Source of the DNA: Glandiceps talaboti
Taxonomy: Eukaryota > Hemichordata > Enteropneusta > Spengelidae
Direction: 5' to 3'
DNA length: 64,000 nucleotides
Assembly: GCF_964340395.1 (NCBI RefSeq)
Contig: NC_135563.1
Coordinates: forward strand, 1,140,001-1,204,000
Every line of letters starts with the position of its first letter. Position 1 is the stretch's first letter. The notes beneath the pieces were generated by a model. The model had not been told where the DNA came from. It saw only the letters and a list, made by a program, of their open reading frames with translations, and did no database searches. The position numbers were made by a program, and so were the translations under genes. Shown here piece after piece: positions 22,457 through 33,544 of the stretch.

Positions 22457-24453
22457 AAGTCTATGTACGTACCCACAACTAGGTGACGTCAATGCTAATA
22501 AATAGCAAATCTACATGCCCTGAACTAGGTGACGTCAATGCTAATGAATAGCAGTCTACATACCCTCAACTAGGTGACGTCAATGCTAATAAATAGAAGT
22601 CTACATGCCCTGAACTAGGTGACGTCAATGCTAATAAATAGAAGTCTACATACCCTCAACTAGGTGACGTCAATGCTAATAAATAGAAGTCTACATGCCC
22701 TCAATTAGGTGACGTCAATGCTAATAAATAGAAATCTACATGCCCTCAACTAGGTGACGCCAATGCTAATAAATAGAAGTCTACATACCCTCAACTAAGT
22801 GACGTCAATGCTAATAAAAAGAGGTCTACATGCCCTCAACTAGGTGACGTCAATGCTAATAAATAGAAATCTACATGCCCTCAACTAAGTTAGTCTACAT
22901 GCCCTCAACTAGGTGACGTCAATGCTAATAAATAGAAGTCTACATTTCCACAACTAAGTGACGTCAATGCTAATAGATAGCAGTCTACATACCCTCGACT
23001 AGGTGACGTCAATGCGAATAAATAGAAGTGTACATGCCCCTCAACTAGGTGACGTCAATGATAATAAATAGAAGTCTACATGCCCTCACCTAGGTGACGT
23101 CAATGATAATAAATAGAAGTCTACATACTCTCAACTAGGTGACGTCAAGGCTAATAAATAGAAGTCTACATGCCCTCACCTAGGTGACGTCAATGATAAT
23201 AAATAGAAGTCTACATGCCCTCACCTAGGTGACGTCAATGCTAATAATTAGAAGTCTACATGACCTCAATTAGGTGACGTCAATGCTAATAAATAGAAGT
23301 CTACATGCCCTCAAGCAACTAGGTGACGTCAAGGCTAATAAATAGAAATCTACATGCCCTCAACTAAGTGACGTCAATGCTAATAAATAGAAATCTACAT
23401 GCCCTCAACCATAGACAATAGAGAGAGATTGTCTATGCCTCAACTAGGTGACGTCAATGATAATAAATAGAAGTCTACATGCCCTCACCTAGGTGACGTC
23501 AATGATAATAAATAGAAGTCTACATGCCCTCAACTAGGTGACGTCAATGCTAATAAATAGAAGTCTACATGCCCTCACCTAGGTGACGTCAATGCTAATA
23601 ATTAGAAGTCTACATGCCCTCAATTAGGTGACGTCAATGCTAATAAATAGAAGTCTACATGCCCTCAAGCAACTAGGTGACGTCAAGGCTAATAAATAGA
23701 AATCTACATGCCCTCAACTAAGTGACGTCAATGCTAATAAATAGAAGTCTACATGCCCTCAACTAGGTGACGTCAATGTGAATAAATAGAAGTCTACATG
23801 CCCTCAACTAGGTGACGTCAATGATAATAATAGAAGTCTACATGCCCTCAACTAGGTGACGTCAATGATAACGAATAGAAGTCTACATGCCCTCACCTAG
23901 GTGACGTCAATGATAATAAATAGAAGTCTACATGCCCTCACCTAGGTGACGTCAATGATAATAAATAGAAGTCTACATGCCCTCACCTAGGTGACGTCAA
24001 TGATAATAAATAGAAGTCTACATGCCCTCACCAAGGTGACGTCAAGGCTAATAATTAGAAGTCTACATGCCCTCAACTGGGCGACGTCAATGCTAATACA
24101 TTGTAAATAGAAAATCTACATGCCCTGAACTAGGTGACGTCAATGCTAATAACTAGAACTTGTCTACATGCCCTGAACTAGGTGACGTCAAGGCTAATAA
24201 ATAGAAGTCTACATGCCCTCAACTAGGTGACGACAAGGCTAATAAATAGAAGTCTACATGCCCTCAACTAGGTGACGTCAATGCTAATAAATAGAAGTCT
24301 ACATGCCCTCAAGTAGGTGACGTCAATGCTAATAAATAGAAGTCTACATGCCCTCAACTAGGTGACGTCAATGCTAATAAATAGAAGTCTACATGCCCTC
24401 AACTAGGTGAGGTCAATGCTATTAAATAGCAGTCTACGTGTCCTCAACTAGGT
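22431..24453 (+). repeat. 45-bp minisatellite with CRE and AATAAA, ~45 copies
   Basis: The unit contains GGTGACGTCAATGCTAATAA, then ATAGAAGTCTACATGCCCTC and AACTA. By eye about 38 units keep the full CRE palindrome TGACGTCA, and most keep AATAAA within CTAATAAATAG. Variants include AAGTGACGTCA, GACGCCA and GACGACA. A short hairpin insertion (CATAGACAAT, AGAGAGAG, ATTGTCTATG) sits at about 23409-23436. The array starts within the transporter's last codons and occupies the place of its 3' UTR. Confidence 0.92.
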
Positions 24454-24800
24454 AACATGTACCTGGAAATGATCTCATTGCACATTGGCTATTCAATACC
24501 ATGATAAATCAGACCGCATCTGTGGGCAATCTTGCTGGAGAATTCGCCAAAGTAAATTCATATGATCTCTTCACTATTTCATTCGCAATATAATTGAAAA
24601 TCTTTCAGTTTTGAAACTGGGTCATAAGTCACCCAATAATCCCTTGCCGTGGAGCCTCGTTCTGGCATACTCATTCATGATTGCGGCCATGTCATAATCA
24701 AGTGACGACTACACGAACGTTTCCCTGGCGTACAACCTTGCAAATCATGTTTTGACTAGATTTTCAAGGTAAACATTTCCTATTATGTATTAATCGGCGC
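24454..24800. repeat. Fragment of the 31.7/58 kb dispersed element
   Basis: GACCGCATCTGTGGGCAATC, then TTGCTGGAGAATTCGCC and GATCTCTTCACTATTTCA match 32378-32450 (GATCGCATCTGCAGGCAATC, TGCTGGAGAATTCGCC, GATCTCTTTACTATTTCA). A third copy lies inverted near 58000-58150. No coding potential. Confidence 0.55.
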
Positions 24801-25212
24801 AAACAGTGAATATTTAGATTGAATAAACGTTATAACAGGAAATTTGCAAGTTGTCAAATTACGGTCTATCGTATGACTGTAGCTATGTTGTGTCTGTGTT
24901 GAACTGTCGGCCTGCAAGGTGGGTTGCCATTCTTAAAACAACATAACAGTTTCAGAACTAACATTTTATGTTATTTAAGTTATCTGTGCCAAATTTGATG
25001 TCTCTACCTTATATGGTCTATATTTCGTACCGATTTCAATCGGACCTTGTGAGCTGTCAAGTTACATTCCATGCTAATGATTGTGGCGATGTCGTGTCTG
25101 TGTTAGAATTTGTATGGCCGGAAAAGTGGGTTCATGTTTGAAACAACACAAAATTGTAATGATGTCATAACTAATGGATATGCAATGTTACGTCTGGTAG
25201 CGCAGAATCGTT

Positions 25213-25640
25213 CTTTGCAACAAGGCATGAAGGAACAACAATCTAAAACTTTGTCCTTATGGAAGGCATTCAGTTCGCAGCAAGGTGTGAAGAAACAACA
25301 ATCTAAAACTTTGTCCTTATGGAAGGCATTCAGTTTGCAGCAAGGCTAGAAGGAACAACAATCTAAAACTTTGCCCTTATGGAAGGCATTCAGTTTGCCA
25401 GCAAAGCATGAAGAAATACCAATCTCAAACTTTGCCCTTATGGAAGGCATTCAGTTTGCCAGCAAGGCATGAAGAAATACCAATCTCAAACTTTGCCCTT
25501 ATGGTAGGCATTCAGTTCGCAGCAAGGCGTGAAGAAACAACAATCTAAAGCTTTGTCCTTATGGTAGGCATTCAGTTTATAGCAAGGTGTGAAGGAACAA
25601 CAATCTAAAACTTTGCCCATTCGGAAGGAATTCAGTTCCA
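25213..25640 (+). repeat. 60-bp tandem repeat, ~7 copies
   Basis: The unit has AAGGCATGAAGGAACAACAA, then TCTAAAACTTTGTCCTTATG and GAAGGCATTCAGTTTGCAGC. Since 60 is a multiple of three, long open frames run on both strands; they show no known protein motif. Confidence 0.85.
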
Positions 25641-25986
25641 AATTACATATTTTTTTACTATATAACTTTGCATTATTTTGTAATTTGGCATCCCATCGCT
25701 GCCATTTCGGATCATACTTTAGAGCCACTACATTAGAGGTCTGAGTTTAGAGAAAGGAACTGAGCTAGTTGTTAGAAAATGGAATTGGGGAAGGTCACAA
25801 TTTATGCACTAGTTAAATCCGAGCTTGAAGATGAAAAACACTTACGTATGTTAAATATAATTCTTGGTTATTTTTTCCACATACATTTTCACCTGTGCTC
25901 ATGATACTTCAAAGCTAAGATTATCTAAATATTGGCGTGGACACAGTCACAGTAGCTAAAAGTCACAGTAGCTACCATTTTGCTTG

Positions 25987-26086
25987 ATTTTCTAAACGGG
26001 TTGGAGTTAGCCATCTATGGTATTAAAAACTCCTCTCGCTGGGTTTCTAATAACCACAAATAGCTAACACCAACCCGTTTAGAAAA
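25987..26086. repeat. Inverted repeat, ~26-bp arms
   Basis: TTTCTAAACGGGTTGGAGTT on the left is matched by AACACCAACCCGTTTAGAAA on the right, around a 48-nt loop. Arms differ at two or three positions. No neighbouring gene. Confidence 0.7.
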
Positions 26087-26089
26087 CCT

Positions 26090-26985
26090 AAGCTGTCGGA
26101 GATTGTAAACATTTACATAATTCGAGTCGCACATGAATATTCATTTTTTTATGAGTACATCCGAAGCCCATAACAATTGGCATTGTTGTAGAACTTACTA
26201 ATTGTAACGACAGCTACGGGTGACTACCTAGATATTGAAATTTATACCTCATGCAAAAAATATCTAAACACATGTACAAACGATATTCCTGTCTGAATCG
26301 AAGCAACACGGAATAGAAATGAAACATAAAATGACAATGAAAATAAGCATTTGGGATTGATTTTAGAATATTATATTTATTAATTTGGCAAATGGGACAA
26401 AGAGTTGGCTACAGTACATTAGAAAGGGGCAATATATGGATAAAGAGACTATTAAAATGTGACAATAAAACTAATAATATAGAAAATCTATTAATTATTA
26501 AAACGGATAATATTGGTAAAATCTATTTGTTAGACTGCGACTGCCTTATGGACTGGGGTAAACAGTTCCATTTTGTAATAACGGTGTGCTTTAAATAATG
26601 TATACCACAATATTTAACGTTTGGAATTCTGAAGGGTGAAATACTTTATTGTAGGCATTGTCATTTGGTTGTAGGCATCGCTATATAAATATAAAACTGG
26701 TGATTTAATTATAGTTAGTTATATAATCATATTTTATGAAATTTGTCCACCCCAGCATGCGTTAGGGCACACGGTAAAGGACAAATAATCAATTTTGTAC
26801 TCGCGATTTTCCGGATTTCTAATATTATTTTCTGTATATTTCAAATAAAGTTTTAAATACTGTTTCCTCTCACTGTTTTTTCTATTTCCTACCTGATATC
26901 AATGTCTTATCTGAGTTTATCAGCTTTGCATTAATTAGTAGCTTGCTAGAACAAACTCACTATTGGCCCAAATTAACGCATTATG
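26090..26985. other. No gene recognised
   Basis: AT-rich, without motifs. The open frame at 26392-26598 has no recognisable feature. Confidence 0.5.
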
Positions 26986-26987
26986 CC

Positions 26988-27052
26988 ATGAGTGTAAACA
27001 TCTACTGATCCGTGTATTACCATTAGTCGGATCAGTAGATGTTTACACTCAT
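26988..27052. repeat. Perfect 25-bp hairpin
   Basis: 26988-27012 (ATGAGTGTAAACATCTACTG then ATCCG) is exactly reverse-complementary to 27028-27052, with a 15-nt loop. It abuts a TCTG microsatellite eight bases later. Confidence 0.9.
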
Positions 27053-27059
27053 ATATATA

Positions 27060-27156
<97 letters not shown>

Positions 27157-27260
27157 GCATGCATGCATGCATGCATTGTGCACATGCGTGCGTGTGTGTC
27201 TGTTTGTGGTGGGTAGGTGTGTGTGTGTGTGTCTGTTTGTGGTGGGTAGGTGTGTGTGTG
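27053..27260. repeat. (CTGT)n, (GCAT)n and TG-rich tracts
   Basis: About 24 CTGT units (27060-27157), then GCAT units to about 27175, then two copies of a GTCTGTTTGTGGTGGGTAGG phrase with TG runs. All open frames here are microsatellite translations. Confidence 0.9.
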
Positions 27261-27316
27261 TAGATATAGTTCAGTTATCATAGTAAAATAATTGGATTTG
27301 CCACCGACGGAGCGTT

Positions 27317-27457
<141 letters not shown>

Positions 27458-27527
27458 GTACAAGTCTACCTACCTACCTATCTACTTCATACACACATGT
27501 ACGTACGCACGCACACCCTTACATACA

Positions 27528-27592
27528 CGAATACATACATACATACATACATACATACATACATACATACATACATACATACATACATACAT
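27528..27592. repeat. (ACAT)n microsatellite
   Basis: About 16 units, following a (CTAC)n and ACGC-rich lead-in. Confidence 0.9.
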
Positions 27593-28460
27593 TCCCTGTC
27601 AGTGTTTTTTCTATTACATATACCGCCATTCAGATAGTGCTCAATCAAAGTGGGGCCCATTAAAAGCGATAAAGAACGCCGTCAGGGTGAATGCTTTGAG
27701 CAAGACGATTCAGCTTTGCTGCAATTCGAGATGCCGACAACGTTTCCAATACTCATTTCACGAATGACAGTATTTGATTCAACCAATAAAGGAGTACTGT
27801 TTAGCTTGATTGGTCATATTATGGGATGTGAATGGCACGGAAGGTAATAATGGTTACCTTGTGTAAGGTTTTTCTTACGTTAATCAACATCTATACATCG
27901 TAGCTACCGTTCTAATTACCCTCCCCACTTTCAATACCATCAAAGCATTCAGCTTTTCTAGGATATTTCATTTATTACGAGATAGAGGTGAAAATACTCT
28001 AAATATGCACTACAAAGTTTCCCCTTTGATAGACGCAGGGCGCCTTAAATAATTCATGATGCATAACTTGATCTCGCATTCTACAACACTTGATTGCGAG
28101 CTAAAAAGAAGTAGCACGTTTCGGCACTGTTTTTGTGTGGCACTTTACATTTTCGTAATATATGAAATTTACTATTCATTTGATACCCCACAAAATCGAT
28201 AAGTGAAATAAGACTCAAGTGTGTACAGATGTCGCCGAGGGGGGAAATACCTAGTGACTTAAACTGCTGATAAAAAATAATACACCTTACACTGTGTTGA
28301 TACCAAGGTAGCTCATGCCGCACTAATCCAGAAGATAAGACACGGTTGAGATACTCATTATCAGTCAACAGATTCCACTGACGCCCAGTCGACCACCAAA
28401 CACATTTCACTGTCAATTTTCACAGAAGACTTGACGCATACCGTATCTGAACTATTCTTT
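27593..28460. other. No gene recognised
   Basis: Two open frames (27650-27847 +, 28081-28416 -) have no known motif and no splice context that I would defend. Confidence 0.45.
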
Positions 28461-28496
28461 CATCACGTGATGCGATTGAATATCACGTGACGCGAT
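28461..28496. promoter_or_regulatory. Paired TCACGTGA E-box motifs
   Basis: ATCACGTGATGCGAT is followed 20 bp later by ATCACGTGACGCGAT. TCACGTGA is a full palindromic E-box of the type bound by bHLH-zip factors. They lie about 30 bp before the 36-bp array. Regulatory function is not shown. Confidence 0.3.
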
Positions 28497-28524
28497 AACA
28501 TTGCAAACACAAGGTGACTTTAAA

Positions 28525-30147
28525 TGATCGTTTATAGAGTACATTTCGAATACACTTCAACCATCCTTTATAGAGTACATTTCGAATACACTTCATCCAT
28601 CCTTTATTGAGTACATTTCGAATACACTTCATCCATCGTTTATAGAGTACATTTCAAATACACTTCATCCATCGTTTATAGAGTACATTTCGAATACACT
28701 TCATCCATCGTTTATAGAGTACATTTCGAATACACTTCATCCATCATTTATAGAGTACATTTCGAATACACTTCAACCATCATTTATAGAATACATTTCG
28801 AATATACTTCATCCATCGTTTATAGAGTACATTTCGAATACACTTCATCCATCGTTTATAGAGTACATTTCGAATACACTTCATCCATCATTTATAGAGT
28901 ACATTTCGAATACACTTCAACCATCCTTTATAGAGTACATTTCGAATACACTTCAACCATCCTTTATAGAGTACATTTCGAATACACTTCAACCATCCTT
29001 TATTGAGTACATTTCGAATACAATTCAACCATCCTTTATAGAGTACATTTCGAATACACTTCAACCATCGTTTATAGAGTACATTTCGAATACACTTCAA
29101 CCATCGTTTATAGAGTACAATTCGAATACACTTCATCCATCGTTTATACAGTACATTTCGAATACACTTCAACCATCATTTATAGAATACATTTCGAATA
29201 CACTTCAACCATCGTTTATAGAGTACAATTCGAATACACTTCATCCATCGTTTATAGAGTACATTTCGAATACACTTCATCCATCGTTTATACAGTACAT
29301 TTCGAATACACTTCAACCATCGTTTATAGAATACATTTCGAATACACTTCAACCATCGTTTATAGAGTACAATTCGAATACACTTCATCCATCGTTTATA
29401 GAGTACATTTCGAATATACTTCATCCATCGTTTATAGAGTACATTTCGAATACACTTCAACCATCCTTTATAGAGTACATTTCGAATACACTTCAACCAT
29501 CCTTTATAGAGTACATTTCGAAAACACTTCAACCATCCTTTATGGAGCACATTTCGAATACACTTCATCCATCGTTTATAGAGTACATTTCGAATACACT
29601 TCAACCATCGTTTATAGAGTACATTTCAAATACACTTCAACCATCCTTTATAGAGTACATTTCGAATACACTTCATCCATCGTTTATAGAGTACATTTCA
29701 AATACACTTCAACCATCCTTTATAGAGTACATTTCGAATACACTTCAACCATCGCTTATAGAGTACATTTCAAATACACTTCAACCATCCTTTATAGAGT
29801 ACATTTCAAATACACTTCAACCATCGTTTATAGAGTACATTTCAAATACACTTCAACCATCCTTTATAGAGTACAATTCGAATACACTTCATCCATCGTT
29901 TATACAGTACATTTCGAATACACTTCAACCATCATTTATAGAATACATTTCGAATACACTTCAACCATCGTTTATAGAGTACAATTCGAATACACTTCAT
30001 CCATCGTTTATAGAGTACATTTCAAATACACTTCAACCATCCTTTATAGAGTACATTTCGAATACACTTCAACCATCGCTTATAGAGTACATTTCAAATA
30101 CACTTCAACCATCCTTTATAGAGTACATTTCGAATACACTTCAACCA
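28525..30147. repeat. 36-bp minisatellite, ~45 copies
   Basis: The unit contains TTTATAGAGTACATTTCGAA, then TACACTTCAACCATCG. Main variants are CATCC/CATCG/CATCA, AACC/ATCC and TTTCGAA/TTTCAAA/ATTCGAA. Because 36 is divisible by three, it yields long frames on both strands (SFIEYISNTLQP on plus, KCIRNVLYKRWL on minus). These are repeat artefacts unless transcription is shown. Confidence 0.93.
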
Positions 30148-30154
30148 ACTTTTC

Positions 30155-30346
30155 ATTCGTTCGTCCGTCCGTCCGTCCGTCCGTCCGTCCGTTCGTTCGT
30201 TCGTTCGTTCGTTCGTTCGTTCATTCATTCATTCATTCATTCATGTCTTTGTTCGTTCGTTCGTTCGTTCGTTAGTTCGTTCGTTTGTTTGTTCAATCAT
30301 TCTTACACTTCCTCATCACATACATACATACATACATACATACATA
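30155..30346. repeat. (CGTC/CGTT/CATT)n and (ACAT)n tracts
   Basis: CGTC, CGTT and CATT tetranucleotide blocks run from the end of the 36-bp array to about 30300. An ACAT tract follows at about 30319-30346. Confidence 0.88.
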
Positions 30347-30349
30347 CTA

Positions 30350-30425
30350 TGTATGCGGATTGTGCAAGTCGCAGGTCGCAGTTGTGCAAGTCGCAGGTCG
30401 CAGTTGTGCAAGTCGCAGCTCGCAT
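30350..30425 (+). repeat. 22-bp tandem repeat, ~3 copies
   Basis: The phrase TGTGCAAGTCGCAGGTCGCA repeats with a 22-bp period. It is GC-richer than its surroundings. Confidence 0.75.
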
Positions 30426-31079
30426 ACACTTCATTTACCTAACATACATTTAATTATGAGGCAGTCAAATGAATGTGTGTGTCAAGATTGAAAGACAAAA
30501 CTCTACTGGCTAAGTATCTTCAAGTACAGATTACAGCACAATGTGAGACCTTTTACTTGCAAAGCCAATATCTATCTGTAAAGAAATCCCTCATTGTGAA
30601 GTCGATTGCCACTGTTATTTTATTTGTTGTACCATACAATTGTACACCATTCTCTAGAATGCAGGGAGTGGTGGTGGTGGCGGGGTACTGTAGAACTACA
30701 CATACTGCATGGGAGAGGCTACGAAAAAGTATTTGCTTCATACTATGGGTGGGGGTTATGAAAGTTTTTGAGAGTGCGAGGGGCGGGGGGGTTGCTGCGA
30801 AATATTTTTTCCCAGCCCACAGCTATAAAATAAATTCTGTAGCCTTTGGATTTCTCCTTTAGTGAATTCGAAACCAGTGAATGTTGCCCTTGGATGACAC
30901 GATCGCAGGTCGCTGTCCTCACCGGTCTTCCATAGGAAAGAGACTTTTACAACGATAAAAAGCAGTGGAACAACACACTTGGAATCGTCCGAGTCAAATT
31001 TGTTCAGTATATTTAGGGTTTCACTTTACCAAATGGAGCATGAAATTACCAGATTAATTTTGTAGTTCAGTTCCTGATA
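30426..31079. other. No gene recognised
   Basis: G-rich patches at 30661-30790 but no supported feature. Confidence 0.5.
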
Positions 31080-31679
31080 CTGATATGCCATAGTCAATCG
31101 ATAAATTCTGCAACCATATATGTGTACCTTGTAGTCAATTCACACAGTCTGCAACCATATATCTGTACCCCATAGTCAATGGACACAGTCTGTAACCATA
31201 CATTTGTACCCCATAGTCAATGGACACAGTCAGCCTCCATACATCTCTACCCCCATAGTCAATTGATAAAGTCTGCAGCAATATACCTGTACCTGTTTGC
31301 AACCATATATCCATACCTCATATTCAATTGATAGTCTTCAACCATATATCTGTACCTCATAGTCAATTGATGCAGTCTGCAACCATATATGTGTATCCCA
31401 TAGTCAATTGATACACTGCAACCATATATATATGTACCTCATAGGCAATTGATACTGTCTTCATATATATATGTACGTCATGGTCAATTGATGCAGTAGG
31501 CAACTATATATCTGTACCTTATAGTATAGTGATACATCTGCAACCATACAATATAATTATGTACTCATTGTCAATTGATAGTCTGCAACAATATATCCAT
31601 ACCTCATATTCATTTGATAATGTCTGCAGCCATTTATCTGTACCACACAGTAAATTATACAGTCTGCAACCATTTTTTT
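31080..31679 (+). repeat. 41-bp minisatellite, part A
   Basis: Degenerate units of CAATTGATACAGTCTGCAAC, CATATATCTGTACCTCATAG and T, about 15 copies with gaps. The same array resumes at 33165-33544 and 34240-35220; the intervening DNA is inserted mobile-element sequence. Confidence 0.8.
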
Positions 31680-31713
31680 CCTTCCATAAGGAAGGATATG
31701 TATTAAGTGCGAA

Positions 31714-31744
<31 letters not shown>

Positions 31745-33165
31745 CCTGTATCACCATTTTCTAAAAAATGGTTGGATCAAATCAAACGAAATTTGGTAGA
31801 CATGTTTCGTAGAGTAATGGCAAGAACTGATTAGGTTATAGTAAACGTTTCATGAATATTAATGAGCAATTTGCATAATTAATAGTTTTCGGTAATTGGG
31901 CAATATCTCAAGAATGCATGTTTCAAATTCAATATAATTTGGTACATACATTTGCGATACCTAAGTGCAGTATAGATGAAGTTTTCAGTTTTAATAAGAT
32001 ATTGTCATTTTTCGGTAATTAGACGTGTAGGCCACAAAAAGGAAAGTTGTTGTTTCTGGTCACAAAACATGGTTTAAAGTGGTGTGACGACAGGAATTTT
32101 TTAAAAATTGTTCATGATTAGTTCTGCAGTTGTCTTCCCTGAAGGAACAATTGATGTACAATGTAGGGAGAGTTATTTTTATGTTTTCCCTTGGATCTGC
32201 AGTCTGCATTGGCTGGACAAACATGAAAAAAGAAGAAGATCGAAGCAGAGTATTTAAGTGATGCACACTGACCAGAAACAATTATTTTTTCTTGGCCTTA
32301 AAAACTCCTACCGTGAGATACATGGTCCAACGTTCTATAAAAAATTCACATTATTACATGTTGCGGTTGGCCATAAGATCGCATCTGCAGGCAATCATGC
32401 TGGAGAATTCGCCTACATAACTTTATGCGATCTCTTTACTATTTCAAATTTTGTTTTTACTTCATTTGATACTCCCTCGTCCAAGCAGCCTAGGAGGTTG
32501 CCAAGGACAAATGTTCCAATGCCAATGACTTCTATAAATATCGGCATTTAGCAGGTGGCATTATAAATTTACTGGTATATAAAATTTCAAATTTATCAGA
32601 AACGAGCTAAATATATTTCTATTTTGATTGACAGCAACACTGATAGAGCTATGCAGGAGTGTGAAATAGTCTTAATGCAACGAGTAGACAAACTGACTTC
32701 TAAACTTGTGGTGAATTTAGTGGGACAGAAGGAAGTTCAACACGTGGTGTTAGTGTGACAAAAACTAAATGTGACAAACTTGATGAAAGTTGGAACTACA
32801 AGCAGAAACTTATAGGATTTGGAGCAGATGGTACATCTGCCGGTCAAAACAGGAGTGTATATACTTTACCCAGTGATGAAGTAGGGCAATAATACCATAT
32901 CAATTCACTGTATTAAAGTTGTTAAACTGTTACGGTGCTTACCATGAAGTTTGTAAACTTTCTGATGTGTAATAGCAATATTATGCGGGTTTGAATTTCA
33001 TTTATTATTTGCTGTGGAAATGGGTGTACATATATCCTGGGTATGTAGGGAATCAGGAAAGCCGAGTGGAGTCGAGGATGGCAAGCTTTCCTGTGTTGAG
33101 AATAGGAAGTAGGCATTTGAACATTTATGACAACTAACTTTCACTGGGACTTAAAAATATATCGC
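31680..33165 (+). mobile_element. Dispersed element, copy A (inverted at 57.2-58.9 kb)
   Basis: It opens with a small hairpin (CCTTCC, ATAA, GGAAGG) and a TG tract. Then follow the ATAATTAATAGTTTTCGGTA module, TTGTTCATGATTAGTTCTGC, TGCTGGAGAATTCGCC, a hAT-like coding relic (32597-32892), TTATTATTTGCTGTGGAAA, and an end at CTAACTTTCACTGGGACTT. Most landmarks recur in reverse order and orientation at 57245-58865. It splits the 41-bp array. Confidence 0.65.
32597..32892 (+). pseudogene. hAT-like transposase relic
   Basis: One frame reads AKYISILIDSNTDRAMQECE then IVLMQRVDK and hits a stop. A shifted frame continues LDESWNYKQKLIGFGADGTS, AGQNRSVYTL. [YF]SILID-x-[ST]-TD followed by W..KL.GFG.DG....G...V is the pattern of hAT-superfamily (ZNF862/DUF4371-like) transposase proteins around the catalytic core. 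Only about 95 codons remain, with at least one stop and one frameshift. The inverted copy at 57-58 kb lacks this part. Could also be a host-domesticated relative, but the decay argues for a dead transposon. Confidence 0.5.
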
Positions 33166-33544
33166 AATTGATAGTCTGGAACCATATATCTGTACCCCAT
33201 TGTCAATTGATACAGTCTGCAACCATATATCTGTACCTCATGGTCATTTGATGCAGTCTGTGAACATATATCACAATTGATAGTCTGCAACCATATATCT
33301 GTACCCCATTGTCAACTGATAGTCTCCAACCATATATCCATACCTCATAGTCAATTTATACAGTCTGCAACCATATATCTGTACCTCATATTTAACTGGT
33401 AATGTCTGCAACCATTTATCTGTACTTTACAGTAAATTGATACAGTCTGCAACCATTTTACCTCATAGGCAATTGATGCAGTCTGCAATCACATAATTAC
33501 ATAATCACATAATCTCGCAGGCAATTGATACTATATGCAGCCAT
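33165..33544 (+). repeat. 41-bp minisatellite, part B
   Basis: About nine degenerate units of the same repeat as 31080-31679, ending where a LINE fragment begins. Confidence 0.8.

Noticed and set aside
22431-24453. CRISPR-like regular repeats
   Set aside because: Units are contiguous tandem repeats without unique spacers, in an intron-bearing animal locus. The same applies to the arrays at 28.5, 31-35, 53.8 and 61.4 kb.
25110-25349. Open frame across the 60-bp repeats
   Set aside because: It results from the repeat length being divisible by three; residues show no domain.
27650-27847. 65-codon open frame as a small gene
   Set aside because: No motif, no neighbouring exon and no regulatory context beyond chance.
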